Below, piece by piece: positions 35,356 to 43,374 of a stretch of DNA of 64,000 bases (position 1 is its first letter; each line of letters opens with the position of its first letter). The position numbers and the translations under genes were made by a program. This stretch comes from Pararhizobium sp. YC-54 (GTDB lineage Bacteria; Pseudomonadota; Alphaproteobacteria; Rhizobiales; Rhizobiaceae): NCBI RefSeq assembly GCF_025847205.1, contig NZ_JAOYTH010000010.1:213544-277543 (forward strand). The letters are read 5' to 3'. Below the pieces are notes generated by a model that had not been told where the DNA came from, did no database searches, and saw only the letters and a program-made list of their open reading frames with translations.

Positions 35356-36216
35356 ATGAAACGACTGCTGCCAATGTTACTGGGACTGGCCTCCACAACG
35401 TTCATCAGCCTCGCCCTATGCGGTGCGGCCCATGCCACCGATGAAAAGCTGGCCGCCGCCCTGCCTGAGGCCGTGCGGACCGCCGGCAAGCTGAATGTCA
35501 CGATCAGCCTTGCCTATCCGCCGATGGAATATAACGATGCCGGCTCGACGGAGCTGAAAGGCTTCGACATCGATCTCGCCAAGGCCATCGCCGAACGCCT
35601 CGGCCTTGCTGCGGAGTTCCAGAATGTCGAATTTCCGCAGCTGATCCCGCAGGTCATCACCGGTCGATCCGATCTGATCCTGACCGCCTTCTCCGACAAG
35701 GTCGAGCGCCAGACGCAGCTCGATTTCATCGACTACTTCCAGACCGGTAACGTCTTGTACTCGACCGTCGACCGTCAGAGCGAGATCAAGACCGAGACTG
35801 ACCTCTGCGGCAAGACCGTGGCTGTGGCCACCGGCACAAGCTGGGTCACGTGGACGGAGGAACTCGGCAAGGCCAAATGCGCGGAAGACAAGCTGATCAC
35901 CGTCATCCAGATCCCGACCCAGGCCGAGCATATCATGCAGATCCGGCAGGGCCGTGCGCAGGCCTCGGTGATTGGACTGGAAGGGCTTCTCGACCTGATG
36001 AAGCAGGAGCCAGGCAAGTTCTACCAGATCGGCGACGTCGGCGACGTCAACCACTATGGCATCGCCTTCGCCAAGGCGAACGGCCAGCTGCGCGATGCCG
36101 TGCTGGCGGCGCTCGACACCATGAAGGCCGATGGTACTTATACACAGATCCTCGACCGCTACGGCTTGAAACAAGCCGGTGTGAAGGAGTTCAAGGTAAA
36201 CGGAACCACAAAATAA
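35356..36216 (+). CDS. ABC solute-binding protein, family 3
   Basis: The 286-residue protein has a signal peptide (MKRLLPMLLGLASTTFISLA, cleavage after AAHA at about 27) and the family 3 amino-acid-binding fold: GKLNVTISLAYPPMEYNDAG, LKGFDIDLAKAIAERLGL, GRSDLILTAFSDKVERQ and LCGKTVAVATGTSWVTW. GGGAGAACGAAGAGA precedes the ATG. Family 3 proteins bind amino acids, opines or amino-acid conjugates. The linked PfkB kinase suggests a sugar-containing ligand, so a glycosylated or opine-like amino compound is possible. Confidence 0.9.
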   Translation: MKRLLPMLLGLASTTFISLALCGAAHATDEKLAAALPEAVRTAGKLNVTISLAYPPMEYNDAGSTELKGFDIDLAKAIAERLGLAAEFQNVEFPQLIPQVITGRSDLILTAFSDKVERQTQLDFIDYFQTGNVLYSTVDRQSEIKTETDLCGKTVAVATGTSWVTWTEELGKAKCAEDKLITVIQIPTQAEHIMQIRQGRAQASVIGLEGLLDLMKQEPGKFYQIGDVGDVNHYGIAFAKANGQLRDAVLAALDTMKADGTYTQILDRYGLKQAGVKEFKVNGTTK

Positions 36217-36238
36217 TCGACCCATCCGGGAGCCAACC

Positions 36239-37024
36239 TTGACCCATCCTTCCATACCAGACGCCTCCATCGCAATGGGCGAACGCCCCGATGACAGACT
36301 GTCCCGGCTGCGCCTCGATCTCTATTCGAGCGAACAGCTTTACCGGCAGCTTTACCGGGCGTTGCGCGCCGCCATTCTCAGCGGCGATTTTTCCGAAGGG
36401 GAAGCTATCCCTTCGGAAAACCAGTTGCGCGATCAGTTCGGCATCGCCCGAACGACAGTGCGCAACGCGATGGCGCTTCTGGTGTCGGAAGGATTGGTCC
36501 AGCAGGTTCGTGGCCGGGGCACGATCGTTTCGCATCGGCCGATCAGCCACAACATCTGGAATTTCGGCAGCTTTACGGAACTGGCGCGCAGGCAGGGCCA
36601 ACGCCCGGTGACACGGGTACTCGAACACCGCGTGGAAAATGGCGAACTGCTGCTGGTGCGTGCCCGCGGCCTCGCCAATGATGAAACGGTGAACTGGTTG
36701 AACGTCGATACGTCGCGGCTCGACTTGGCCCTGTACCCGGGAATCGACCGCAACGATTTCGCGGCGCAATCGCTCTATGAGGTGTTGCGCCGCGATTATG
36801 ATCGCCACCCCCTGCGCTCGGAACTGCTGCTGACGGTTGTGCCGCCATCCGATCGCCTGCGGGAGGTCTTTGCCCCGGCACTGGATGTGCCGGGCTATCT
36901 TTGCGCCAGCGGGGATGTACTTGACGCCGACGACCGGTTGGTGGAGCGAACGTCGATTGTCTACTCGCCGGCGGTCCAGATGAAATTCGCTACCCGCTGG
37001 GGGCGTGATACAGCGCCGGCTTGA
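36239..37024 (+). CDS. GntR family regulator with UTRA domain (HutC type)
   Basis: The 261-residue protein has a GntR winged helix (SGDFSEGEAIPSENQLRDQFGIARTTVRNAM) and a C-terminal UTRA ligand domain (from about residue 105, TRVLEHRVENGELLLVRARG). The TTG start at 36239 follows GGGAG with good spacing; an ATG at 36275 is the alternative. The gene lies inside the operon between the binding protein and the enzyme genes, so it is probably autoregulated through the operator at 33606-33625. Confidence 0.88.
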   Translation: MTHPSIPDASIAMGERPDDRLSRLRLDLYSSEQLYRQLYRALRAAILSGDFSEGEAIPSENQLRDQFGIARTTVRNAMALLVSEGLVQQVRGRGTIVSHRPISHNIWNFGSFTELARRQGQRPVTRVLEHRVENGELLLVRARGLANDETVNWLNVDTSRLDLALYPGIDRNDFAAQSLYEVLRRDYDRHPLRSELLLTVVPPSDRLREVFAPALDVPGYLCASGDVLDADDRLVERTSIVYSPAVQMKFATRWGRDTAPA

Positions 37025-37051
37025 AAGCCGCGCGACGCAGGAGACCAAGAC

Positions 37052-37792
37052 ATGAGCCGTTTCGACGAGACTTTTATCAACCCAAAACCCATTCTCGGCA
37101 TGTTGCATCTGGCTGGAGAAGGCCCCACGGCGAAGCGCGTCCAAGCCGAGGAAGAAGCCCGCATCATGGCCGGTGAAGGGGTCGACGGTCTTGTGGTCGA
37201 GAATTACTTCGGCGATGCCGAGGATGTCGAGCGGGTGCTGGAGCGGCTGTGCGGCCTTGATCTCGGCACACGCATCGGTATCAACGTACTGCGGGACAAC
37301 GTGCGCGCTTTTGCGCTAGCCAGACAGTTTCCGGTTTCCTTCATCCAGATCGATTCCGTCGCCGGCCATCTGCCGCTGGAAGAGGATACGCCTTTCGCCG
37401 CCGATCTCGCCGCGCGCCGCGATAGTGTTTCCGCACTGCTGCTCGGCGGTGTGCGGTTCAAATACCAGCCGGTTCTGTCCGGAAGGCCTGAAGAGGATGA
37501 CGTCCGCATCGGCGCCTCCCGCTGTGACGGCCTTGTCGTGACCTCGGACGCAACCGGCCAGCCGACCGATATGGACAAGGTGACACGTTTCCGCACGGCT
37601 ACCGGCGGGACTGTCCCGCTCCTGATCGGTGCAGGCCTGACCGAAACTAATGCTGCTGAACAACTGGCGCATGCCGATGGCGCCGTAGTCGGCAGCTGGT
37701 TCAAGCACGACCACAAGGACACCGGTCGCGTCGAGGCCACTCATGTCGCCCGTCTGATGCGTGCCGTGCGCGAAGCAAGGCACGCCGCATGA
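37052..37792 (+). CDS. BtpA/SgcQ family protein
   Basis: The 246-residue protein matches the BtpA/SgcQ family, a TIM-barrel-like group: PILGMLHLAGEGPTAKRVQA near the start, GVDGLVVENYFGDAEDVERV (about residues 43-62), GINVLRDNVRAFALA, and a terminal GADGAVVGSWFKHD-like motif (HADGAVVGSWFKHD). SgcQ is part of the uncharacterised sgc sugar cluster of E. coli, and BtpA was described for photosystem I biogenesis in cyanobacteria; the reaction is unknown. AGGAG lies before the ATG and the stop overlaps the next gene by four bases. Position before a PfkB kinase implies a role in sugar or nucleoside metabolism, perhaps as a lyase or aldolase. Confidence 0.85.
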   Translation: MSRFDETFINPKPILGMLHLAGEGPTAKRVQAEEEARIMAGEGVDGLVVENYFGDAEDVERVLERLCGLDLGTRIGINVLRDNVRAFALARQFPVSFIQIDSVAGHLPLEEDTPFAADLAARRDSVSALLLGGVRFKYQPVLSGRPEEDDVRIGASRCDGLVVTSDATGQPTDMDKVTRFRTATGGTVPLLIGAGLTETNAAEQLAHADGAVVGSWFKHDHKDTGRVEATHVARLMRAVREARHAA

Positions 37793-38301
37793 ACGCGCCG
37801 GATGTTGTTGTCGCCCGTCCGGTGACGCCTGAGAATTTTGCCCGCTTCGGCACGGTCTACGATCTCACCGACGATAGCGACCCCAAAGCAATCTGGACCG
37901 CCGGCGACGGCTGGAACGATGGCTTTACCAGGACGCCGCTGATCGAGGGTTCCGGCCATCTTGGCGTAACGCGAGGCGGCGGCGCCCCGTGGCTCTGCGC
38001 GGCAATGGAACGGCATCCGGGTACAGAAGAAGCGATCTTCTGTGCGGCGCAGCCAGTCATCCTCGCCGTTGCCCCCGCATCGGATGCCGATGCGGCCAAT
38101 CGGGACGAACTAGAAGCCTTCGTGATTGCACCGGGTCAGGCGGTCGTGATGCGCCGCGGCGTCTGGCACGATGCCTGCCGCGGTGCCTCCGGGCCTGCAG
38201 CCTATTACTGGATGGCAATTTGCGGGCTTGGTGAAAACCCCTGGGTTCCGGTTGCAGGCGGGCCAAGGTTGATCCAGGCTAACCAAGGGAAAAGCGCATG
38301 A
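37789..38301 (+). CDS. Ureidoglycolate lyase-like cupin protein
   Basis: The 170-residue protein resembles the ureidoglycolate lyase (AllA) cupin family: ARPVTPENFARFGTVYDL at the start, HPGTEEAIFCAAQPVILAVA in the middle and the characteristic GQAVVMRRGVWHDACRG (about residues 114-130). AllA splits ureidoglycolate to glyoxylate and urea. Here it overlaps both the BtpA/SgcQ and PfkB genes by four bases, and no allantoin genes are near, so it probably acts on a different small substrate in a shared pathway. Family membership is moderately certain, the reaction is not. Confidence 0.75.
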   Translation: MNAPDVVVARPVTPENFARFGTVYDLTDDSDPKAIWTAGDGWNDGFTRTPLIEGSGHLGVTRGGGAPWLCAAMERHPGTEEAIFCAAQPVILAVAPASDADAANRDELEAFVIAPGQAVVMRRGVWHDACRGASGPAAYYWMAICGLGENPWVPVAGGPRLIQANQGKSA

Positions 38302-39245
38302 CCGCCTTCTTCATCGGCGACGTCGCGATCGACGAATATTACACCGCCGAGCGGTGGCCCGGCCGTGCCGACAAGGGCATGGTCACCGAACTGCCCGCAG
38401 AGATCGGCGGCTCCATCGCCAATGCCGCTGTCGTGCATGCGGGCCTTGGCGGCGAGACGCAGTTCATCTCCCTGCTTAACGACAGTCCGCTGTCACAACG
38501 GCTGATCGCCGACCTGCAGGAAAACGGTGTCGGCATCGACTACATGCTGACCGATCCGACGATTGCGGAATCGCGCAATCTCATCTTCCTCGTTGAGGGC
38601 GAGCATATCGTGTTGACCGTCGAAATGGGTGAGCAGCCGATGTGGCTGACATCGGAGAGCCTTGAGGCGCTACGCCAACCGGGCTTCCTTTATACGACGC
38701 TTTACCGTGTCCGCCGCCTGCATGCGCAAGCAGAGGACTGCGTTCTGAAGCAGGCCGGGCTTCTGACCGATCTGCGCCGGCATGGCCGCCGCGCGATCTT
38801 CGATCTCGACGTTGGCGGCTGCGCGCCCGAAGACATGCCTTATCTTGCCGGCGCTGCTGTCGTCATCTTTAATCAGGTCGGCTTCCGCACCGCCTTCGGC
38901 CATGACGACATCGCCCGTATCGGCGACTGGATGCGGGATCACGAGATCGGCTGGGTGGTGCGCACGCTCGCCGCCGATGGCGCCGAGGCCCGCAACGGCG
39001 AGACGGTCCTGCGCACGGCCGGATTTCCGGTCGATGTCGTCGACGTCACTGGTGCGGGCGATACGTTCGGCGGAACGCTGACCTGGTGCCTTGCGCAAGG
39101 CCATCTCTTTGCCAAGGCGCTGGATTTCGCCGTCGCCGCAGCCTCCCGCTCCGTGACTATCCATGGACCGCGTAGCGGCAAGGCAAGCGCCGACGAAATC
39201 CGCCGCTGGCGCAAAGAAGTGAACCCTCCCATGGTCCACACCTGA
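38298..39245 (+). CDS. PfkB family carbohydrate/nucleoside kinase
   Basis: The 315-residue ribokinase-like protein has the N-terminal GDVAIDEYYTAERWPGRADK and GGSIANAAVVHAGLGG region, and the C-terminal PfkB signature VDVTGAGDTFGGTLTWCLA (catalytic Asp about residue 252). It phosphorylates a sugar, polyol or nucleoside with ATP. It is the last gene of the operon and starts inside the previous stop (ATGA). An IS6 fragment begins 22 bases after its stop, so any further downstream genes may have been lost. Confidence 0.88.
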   Translation: MTAFFIGDVAIDEYYTAERWPGRADKGMVTELPAEIGGSIANAAVVHAGLGGETQFISLLNDSPLSQRLIADLQENGVGIDYMLTDPTIAESRNLIFLVEGEHIVLTVEMGEQPMWLTSESLEALRQPGFLYTTLYRVRRLHAQAEDCVLKQAGLLTDLRRHGRRAIFDLDVGGCAPEDMPYLAGAAVVIFNQVGFRTAFGHDDIARIGDWMRDHEIGWVVRTLAADGAEARNGETVLRTAGFPVDVVDVTGAGDTFGGTLTWCLAQGHLFAKALDFAVAAASRSVTIHGPRSGKASADEIRRWRKEVNPPMVHT

Positions 39246-39267
39246 GGCCTCTCTGTATTTCTTCAGA

Positions 39268-39387
39268 AAATTCAGCCAGTAGATCGTCAACATGACGCAG
39301 GCTCAGCGGAAAGCGGAAATAGAGCCAAACCGCATGCGCTATGATCTCAACGGGAAAACGATGACGCTTGTAGCGGTGCGACGTCAT
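39268..39387 (-). mobile_element. IS6 family transposase remnant 2
   Basis: Minus-strand codons from 39387 read MTSHRYKRHRFPVEIIAHAV then WLYFRFPLSLRHVDDLLAEF, the highly conserved N-terminus of rhizobial IS6-type transposases. The match stops after 40 codons close to the end of the PfkB gene. No catalytic domain or terminal repeats remain. Confidence 0.7.
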
Positions 39388-39633
39388 ATCGGTCGGCGGG
39401 GTCGGGCTCATGACCGTAAATACCGCCGCAAATGTTAAGGCAGCGCTACCATCGCACATAAGCTCGGCGCACTCCAGACCACATCAGCCGTGCGCTTCGT
39501 GACCGACATGCTTCGAGCATGGCGACCGCCATTGTGATGTCGAAAGCCGGTGCTAGCGACACGGCGACCAACAACGAAGTCAAAGCCGCGTTTTTTGGTG
39601 CCGCTGGGATCATTCGAGACCTGCGGATCGTGA
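39388..39633. other. 246 bases with no recognisable feature
   Basis: No supported frame was found. The plus strand near 39605-39680 encodes IIRDLRIVIDAKVELPIGSP without a start, which I do not recognise. This is part of the 756-base junk zone between the PfkB gene and the aldolase-type pseudogene. Confidence 0.4.
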
Positions 39634-39795
39634 TTGATGCGAAGGTTGAACTTCCGATCGGCAGTCCCGAGGCATGATCAGAACGCCAATAATCTGACAG
39701 CCATCTCTTTACCGACCATTTACCGTTCGGGAGTCAAAGTGCCTCCAAGCGCGGTATGTTTTTCTTACGCGCACGTCAACTTCTTCCACTTCCCG

Positions 39796-39819
39796 ACCCG
39801 CTTCGGCGGGTTTCTTTTT
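39796..39819 (+). terminator. Rho-independent terminator
   Basis: ACCCGC-TTCG-GCGGGT is a perfect six-pair stem with a UUCG tetraloop followed by TTCTTTTT. This is a strong intrinsic terminator for plus-strand transcription. Confidence 0.7.
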
Positions 39820-39950
39820 GCAAGCGTACCGGAATCGCGGAATCCGGCCTTCCCTCGCTGCGCCACCTGCGTATTGTTGAACGCGGCGTCCTCCCTCTCT
39901 GGGCTGCCGCTTCCCCGCATCCACATTGCCAAGTGTGAGATGCCTATTTG

Positions 39951-39976
39951 CCCCGCCCTCACCCGGCGGGGTTTTT
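39951..39976 (+). terminator. Rho-independent terminator
   Basis: CCCCGCC, seven-base loop, GGCGGGG, then TTTTT. A second intrinsic terminator on the plus strand, 130 bases after the first, ending just before the convergent pseudogene. Confidence 0.7.
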
Positions 39977-40001
39977 CGTGGTATTTGGCCAGGACAGCAT
40001 G

Positions 40002-40915
40002 CTAGAAAAACACGCCTGTTTGGGGATATTTCGCCCCCGTCAGCTCTCTCATGAGCTCCGGCGTCACAATAAGGTCCCTGCCTGCTGCAACAGACCAAAT
40101 GCCGGTAATCTCCTCTTGCTCGATCACATGGACAACGTCCACCATATTCGTAACGACGCAGGCGTGGTTGGGTACGATGCGGAGCTTGTCGCCGACTTTC
40201 AGATTGATCGGGCCTTCGCTGACCAGCCGGCCGTGTTCTTCCGAGAGTTGGTCGATCGCAATATCATCGCGGCCGAGCACGTAGCCGTAACCGGAGAGGC
40301 CAAGCAGGTCAGAGGTCAGTGTCTTCGATCCGGCATCAATGATGGCGCGGTTGGCTGATGGCACTGAGACAACGGTGGCAAGCACCGTCAGCGCGCAGTC
40401 GTCCCAGTTGCAGACGCCCCGCGAGACCAGCGAGCGGTCGTTATAGACATAGGTGCCGGGACGGTACTCGGTCGTGACCGGCGCTTCGGCTGCGTCCATC
40501 ATCGACGGCGTGCCGCCGGAGGTGATGACAGGCACCTCGATACCCGCTGCCTCGATGAAAGCCTTGGCGCGGGTCATGAAGGTTTCGACGGCAGCCGCTC
40601 CACCCGTTGGCGGATAGGTCATCAGGCCAACGAAGACGAGGCCGGGGGCTTTGGCAATCCTTTGGGCAAGGGCTGCGGCATCTTCAGGCGTGGGCACGCC
40701 GCAACGGTCGGCACCCGTGTTGCATTCCACCAGCACCCGTAGCGGGCCTGGTTCCGACGAAAAGGCCGCCGACAAGCCATCGACGACCGTCTCGTTATCC
40801 GCGACGACGCTGAGCGACACTTTGCGGGCGAGGGCGGCCAGATGCGGGCGATATCGAGATCGACCAGGACGGCCGGTGTATTCACGGTCTGAAGCGTCGA
40901 TACGGCCTTGGTCAA
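40002..40915 (-). pseudogene. D-threonine aldolase / D-TA family PLP enzyme, internal deletion
   Basis: The beginning from a TTG at 40915 reads TKAVSTLQTVNTPAVLVDLD, the normal N-terminus of alanine-racemase-fold D-threonine aldolase/D-serine dehydratase-like enzymes. After ...DLDIAR the protein continues only in another frame with LAALARKVSLSVVADNETVV and then about 260 normal residues to the stop (LVECNTGADRCGVPTPEDA, MTYPPTGGAA, PVITSGGTPSMM, VVPNHAC-like IVPNHACVV). Roughly 70-75 codons are missing at the junction near 40846, including the RPH-KTH-type segment that carries the PLP lysine, and the frame is shifted. The gene is therefore dead. GAGGA still precedes the start. It is divergent from an amino acid ABC importer, so the substrate was probably a D-3-hydroxy amino acid. 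Confidence 0.8.
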
Positions 40916-41002
40916 GGGTTCCTCGCAAAAACATTTCCGATGCGATTTCAGGCGGAAGAAACTGCTGCATCCCTGTTGTGCAGATTCCTAACCGGTCAAC
41001 TC

Positions 41003-41074
41003 TTGACAATTTATGCATTCCGGCGCTCAATACGTCAATCCAGTAAAACAGACATATGTCCAAAATACTGGACA
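41003..41074 (+). promoter_or_regulatory. Promoter and IclR-type operator
   Basis: TTGACA (41003-41008) with CTCAAT 17 bases later gives a reasonable promoter. About 25 bases downstream of it lies the perfect inverted repeat TGTCCA-N6-TGGACA (41057-41074), 31 bases before the binding-protein start. The IclR regulator encoded at 44612 is the likely repressor. Confidence 0.5.
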
Positions 41075-41105
41075 AAAAAGAACGACCGTTCATCAGGGGA
41101 GCATC

Positions 41106-41954
41106 ATGACCATTTCGCTGCGCACCAGCGCGCTTTCGCTGGCAACCGCCTTCATCCTTTGCGCCACGCCTGCCGCCGCCCAGCAGGCGACGAGTAAGCT
41201 CGACGAAGTTCTGGCCCGCGGCCATCTCGTCCTCGGCACCGGCAGCACCAATGCGCCGTGGCACTTCAAGAGCGCTGAAGACAAGCTGCAGGGCTTTGAC
41301 GTCGACATGGGCCGCATCGTCGCCAAAGCGCTGTTCGGCGATCCCGACAAGATCGAGTATGTCAACCAGTCGTCGGATGCGCGCATTCCGAACATCACCA
41401 CCGACAAGGTGGACCTCACCTGCCAGTTCATGACAGTGACCGGCGAGCGCGCTCAGCAGATCGCCTTCACCATTCCCTACTACCGGGAAGGCGTTGGCCT
41501 GATGCTGAAGGCTGACGGAAAGTATGCCGACTATGCGGCGCTGAAGGCAGCCGGTTCGTCCGTGACCATTTCGGTTCTGCAGAACGTCTATGCCGAGACT
41601 ATGGTGCATGCCGCCCTGCCCGAGGTGACCGTAGACCAGTATGAATCGGTAGACCTGATCTATCAGGCGCTGGAATCCGGCCGTGCCGATGCGGCTGCGA
41701 CCGACCAGTCGTCGCTTGCCTGGTACATGACCCAGAACCAGGGCCGCTACAAGGATGCCGGCTATGGCTGGAACCCGCAGACCTATGCCTGCGGCGTCAA
41801 GCGCGGCGATCAGGATTGGCTGAATTTCGTCAACACCGCGTTGCATGAAGCGATGACCGGCGTCGAGTTCGACTTCTATGCGAAGTCCTACAAGACCTGG
41901 TTCGGCAAGGATCTTGCTCCGCCACAGATCGGCTTCCCGGTCGAATACAAGTAA
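41106..41954 (+). CDS. ABC solute-binding protein, family 3
   Basis: The 282-residue protein has a signal peptide (MTISLRTSALSLATAFILCA, cleavage after PAAA at about 25) and a family 3 amino-acid-binding domain: LDEVLARGHLVLGTGSTNAP, LQGFDVDMGRIVAKALFGDP, VDLTCQFMTVTGERAQQIAF. AGGGGAGC before the ATG at 41106 fixes the start; the upstream open frame covers the operator. It is the first gene of the amino acid ABC/RidA operon. Confidence 0.9.
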   Translation: MTISLRTSALSLATAFILCATPAAAQQATSKLDEVLARGHLVLGTGSTNAPWHFKSAEDKLQGFDVDMGRIVAKALFGDPDKIEYVNQSSDARIPNITTDKVDLTCQFMTVTGERAQQIAFTIPYYREGVGLMLKADGKYADYAALKAAGSSVTISVLQNVYAETMVHAALPEVTVDQYESVDLIYQALESGRADAAATDQSSLAWYMTQNQGRYKDAGYGWNPQTYACGVKRGDQDWLNFVNTALHEAMTGVEFDFYAKSYKTWFGKDLAPPQIGFPVEYK

Positions 41955-41973
41955 GCCGCACGGCATGTCATTG

Positions 41974-41999
41974 GGACGAAGGGCCAACGCCCTTCGTCC
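41974..41999 (+). other. Intercistronic hairpin after binding-protein gene
   Basis: GGACGAAGGGC-CAAC-GCCCTTCGTCC is a perfect 11-pair stem with a four-base loop, 19 bases past the binding-protein stop and 30 bases before the permease. It is followed by TTCCCCC rather than a U-run, so partial termination or mRNA protection is more likely than full termination. Confidence 0.65.
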
Positions 42000-42029
42000 T
42001 TCCCCCACCCTCTACGGCAGGACGCCGCC

Positions 42030-42692
42030 ATGGGTTATACGCTCAATTTCGCCGCCGTCTGGCGCAGCTTCGACCAGCTTCTCGAAGGCCTCGCGCTCAG
42101 TCTCGGGCTGGCTTTCATTTCCATTCTGATCGGCGCACTATTCGGTCTGCTGGTCGCTTTCGCGCTGATCGCGAAAAGCGGCTGGGTGCAGCGGCCGGCT
42201 GCGACCTATGTCACGATCATCCGCAATTTGCCGATCCTCGTGCTGGTGCTGTTTGCCTATTTCGCGCTGCCGCAGATGGGCGTGCGGTTGGGCAAGATCG
42301 AAAGCTTCGTCGCTGTCTTGTCGATCTATTCTGGCGCCTATCTGGCCGAGGTTTTTCGCGCCGGGCTCCTGTCGATCCCGAAAGGTTTGACGGAAGCCGG
42401 ACTTGCGATCGGCCTGACGCCACTGCAGATCCGTGTCTCCATCATTGCGCCGCTCATGTTCCGCAACGTATTGCCATCGCTGTCCTCAACCGTGATCTCG
42501 CTGTTCAAGGATACGTCACTGGCCGCCGCTATTGCTGTACCGGAGCTGACTTTTGAGGCCCGCAAGATCAATGTCGAGAGCTTCCGCGTGATCGAGACGT
42601 GGATCGTCGCCTCCGGGCTTTATGTCGCCACCTGTTCGGTGCTGGCCGCGTTGATGCGTGTCGCCGAGCGCCGACTGGCCGTGCCGAGGTGA
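42030..42692 (+). CDS. Polar amino acid type ABC permease 1
   Basis: The 220-residue permease of the HisQ/GlnP family has helices with TIIRNLPILVLVLFAYFALP and the coupling loop GLTEAGLAIGLTPLQIRVSI (about residue 120). It probably forms a heterodimer with the permease encoded four bases downstream. Confidence 0.92.
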   Translation: MGYTLNFAAVWRSFDQLLEGLALSLGLAFISILIGALFGLLVAFALIAKSGWVQRPAATYVTIIRNLPILVLVLFAYFALPQMGVRLGKIESFVAVLSIYSGAYLAEVFRAGLLSIPKGLTEAGLAIGLTPLQIRVSIIAPLMFRNVLPSLSSTVISLFKDTSLAAAIAVPELTFEARKINVESFRVIETWIVASGLYVATCSVLAALMRVAERRLAVPR

Positions 42693-42696
42693 TGTC

Positions 42697-43362
42697 ATGA
42701 TGGATTTTTCCGCGTTCCTCGACCAGATCTGGGTCGCCCGTTTCGTCATCCTCAAGGGGCTCGGCGTCACGGTGTCGATCTCGGCTCTGTCCATCATCGC
42801 CGGTTCGCTTCTCGGCGTCCTTGTCGGTCTGTCGCTCGTCTACGGCAACAGGGTCCTCCGGCTTGTGGTTCGGGCCTATACCGATTTCATTCGTGGTACG
42901 CCGGTGCTGGTGTTGGTGCTTGCCAGCTACTATGTGCTCTCCACAATCGGCATCGAGTTGGGACCGTTCCAGGCCGGTGTGCTGGCGCTGGCGATATTCT
43001 GCTCGTCGCATGTCGGCGAGATTGTCCGCGGCGGATTGCAGGCGATCCCCAAGGGTCAGACCGAAGCCGCCAAGGCGATCGGGCTCACCTTTCGCCAGAC
43101 CTTTGCCTATGTGCTCTGGCCGCAGGCTTTGCGCCAGTTCCTGCCCGCGTGGGTGAATACGGCAGCCGAAATGGTCAAGGCCTCGACGCTGTTGTCGGTC
43201 ATCGGCGTCGCCGAGCTTCTGCTGCGCACGCAGGAGATCATCTCGCGCAATTTCATGAGCCTGCAGTTCTATTTCTTCGCCGGGCTTCTCTACTTCGTCA
43301 TCAATTACGGCATCGAGCGGTTCGGCAAATATGTCGAACGCAAGACCGCCGTTCCGTTCTGA
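42697..43362 (+). CDS. Polar amino acid type ABC permease 2
   Basis: The 221-residue permease has TDFIRGTPVLVLVLASYYVL and the coupling loop GQTEAAKAIGLTFRQTFAYV (about residue 125). The ATG at 42697 is four bases past the previous stop (GAGGTGATGTC before it); a longer open frame would overlap the first permease. Confidence 0.92.
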   Translation: MMDFSAFLDQIWVARFVILKGLGVTVSISALSIIAGSLLGVLVGLSLVYGNRVLRLVVRAYTDFIRGTPVLVLVLASYYVLSTIGIELGPFQAGVLALAIFCSSHVGEIVRGGLQAIPKGQTEAAKAIGLTFRQTFAYVLWPQALRQFLPAWVNTAAEMVKASTLLSVIGVAELLLRTQEIISRNFMSLQFYFFAGLLYFVINYGIERFGKYVERKTAVPF

Positions 43363-43374
43363 GGGCTCGGCTAC

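Larger units (their letters stand above)
39634..39980 (+). ncRNA. Phage-like two-terminator segment, possible c4-type antisense RNA
   Basis: The plus strand translates without a stop as FFHFPTRFGGFLFASVPESR, NPAFPRCATCVLLNAASSLS and LPLPRIHIAKCEMPICPALT. This resembles the small Icd-like/Ash-type phage hypothetical proteins of enterobacterial prophages, whose frames overlap c4-type antisense RNA loci. Two terminator-type hairpins (39796-39820 and 39951-39976) fall inside the apparent frame, which argues that the conserved element is RNA rather than protein. It has no ribosome binding site that I can see. The resemblance is from memory and needs a covariance search. Confidence 0.3.

Noticed and set aside
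39634..40005. Protein-coding gene for a 123-residue Icd-like protein
   Set aside because: Two intrinsic terminators lie inside the frame and no ribosome binding site precedes the start, so an RNA element or a relic is more likely than a translated gene.
40916..42008. Upstream part of a 668-codon minus-strand frame that continues into the D-TA pseudogene
   Set aside because: It is antisense to the binding-protein gene and crosses its promoter. The real N-terminus of the D-TA protein is found in another frame from 40915.
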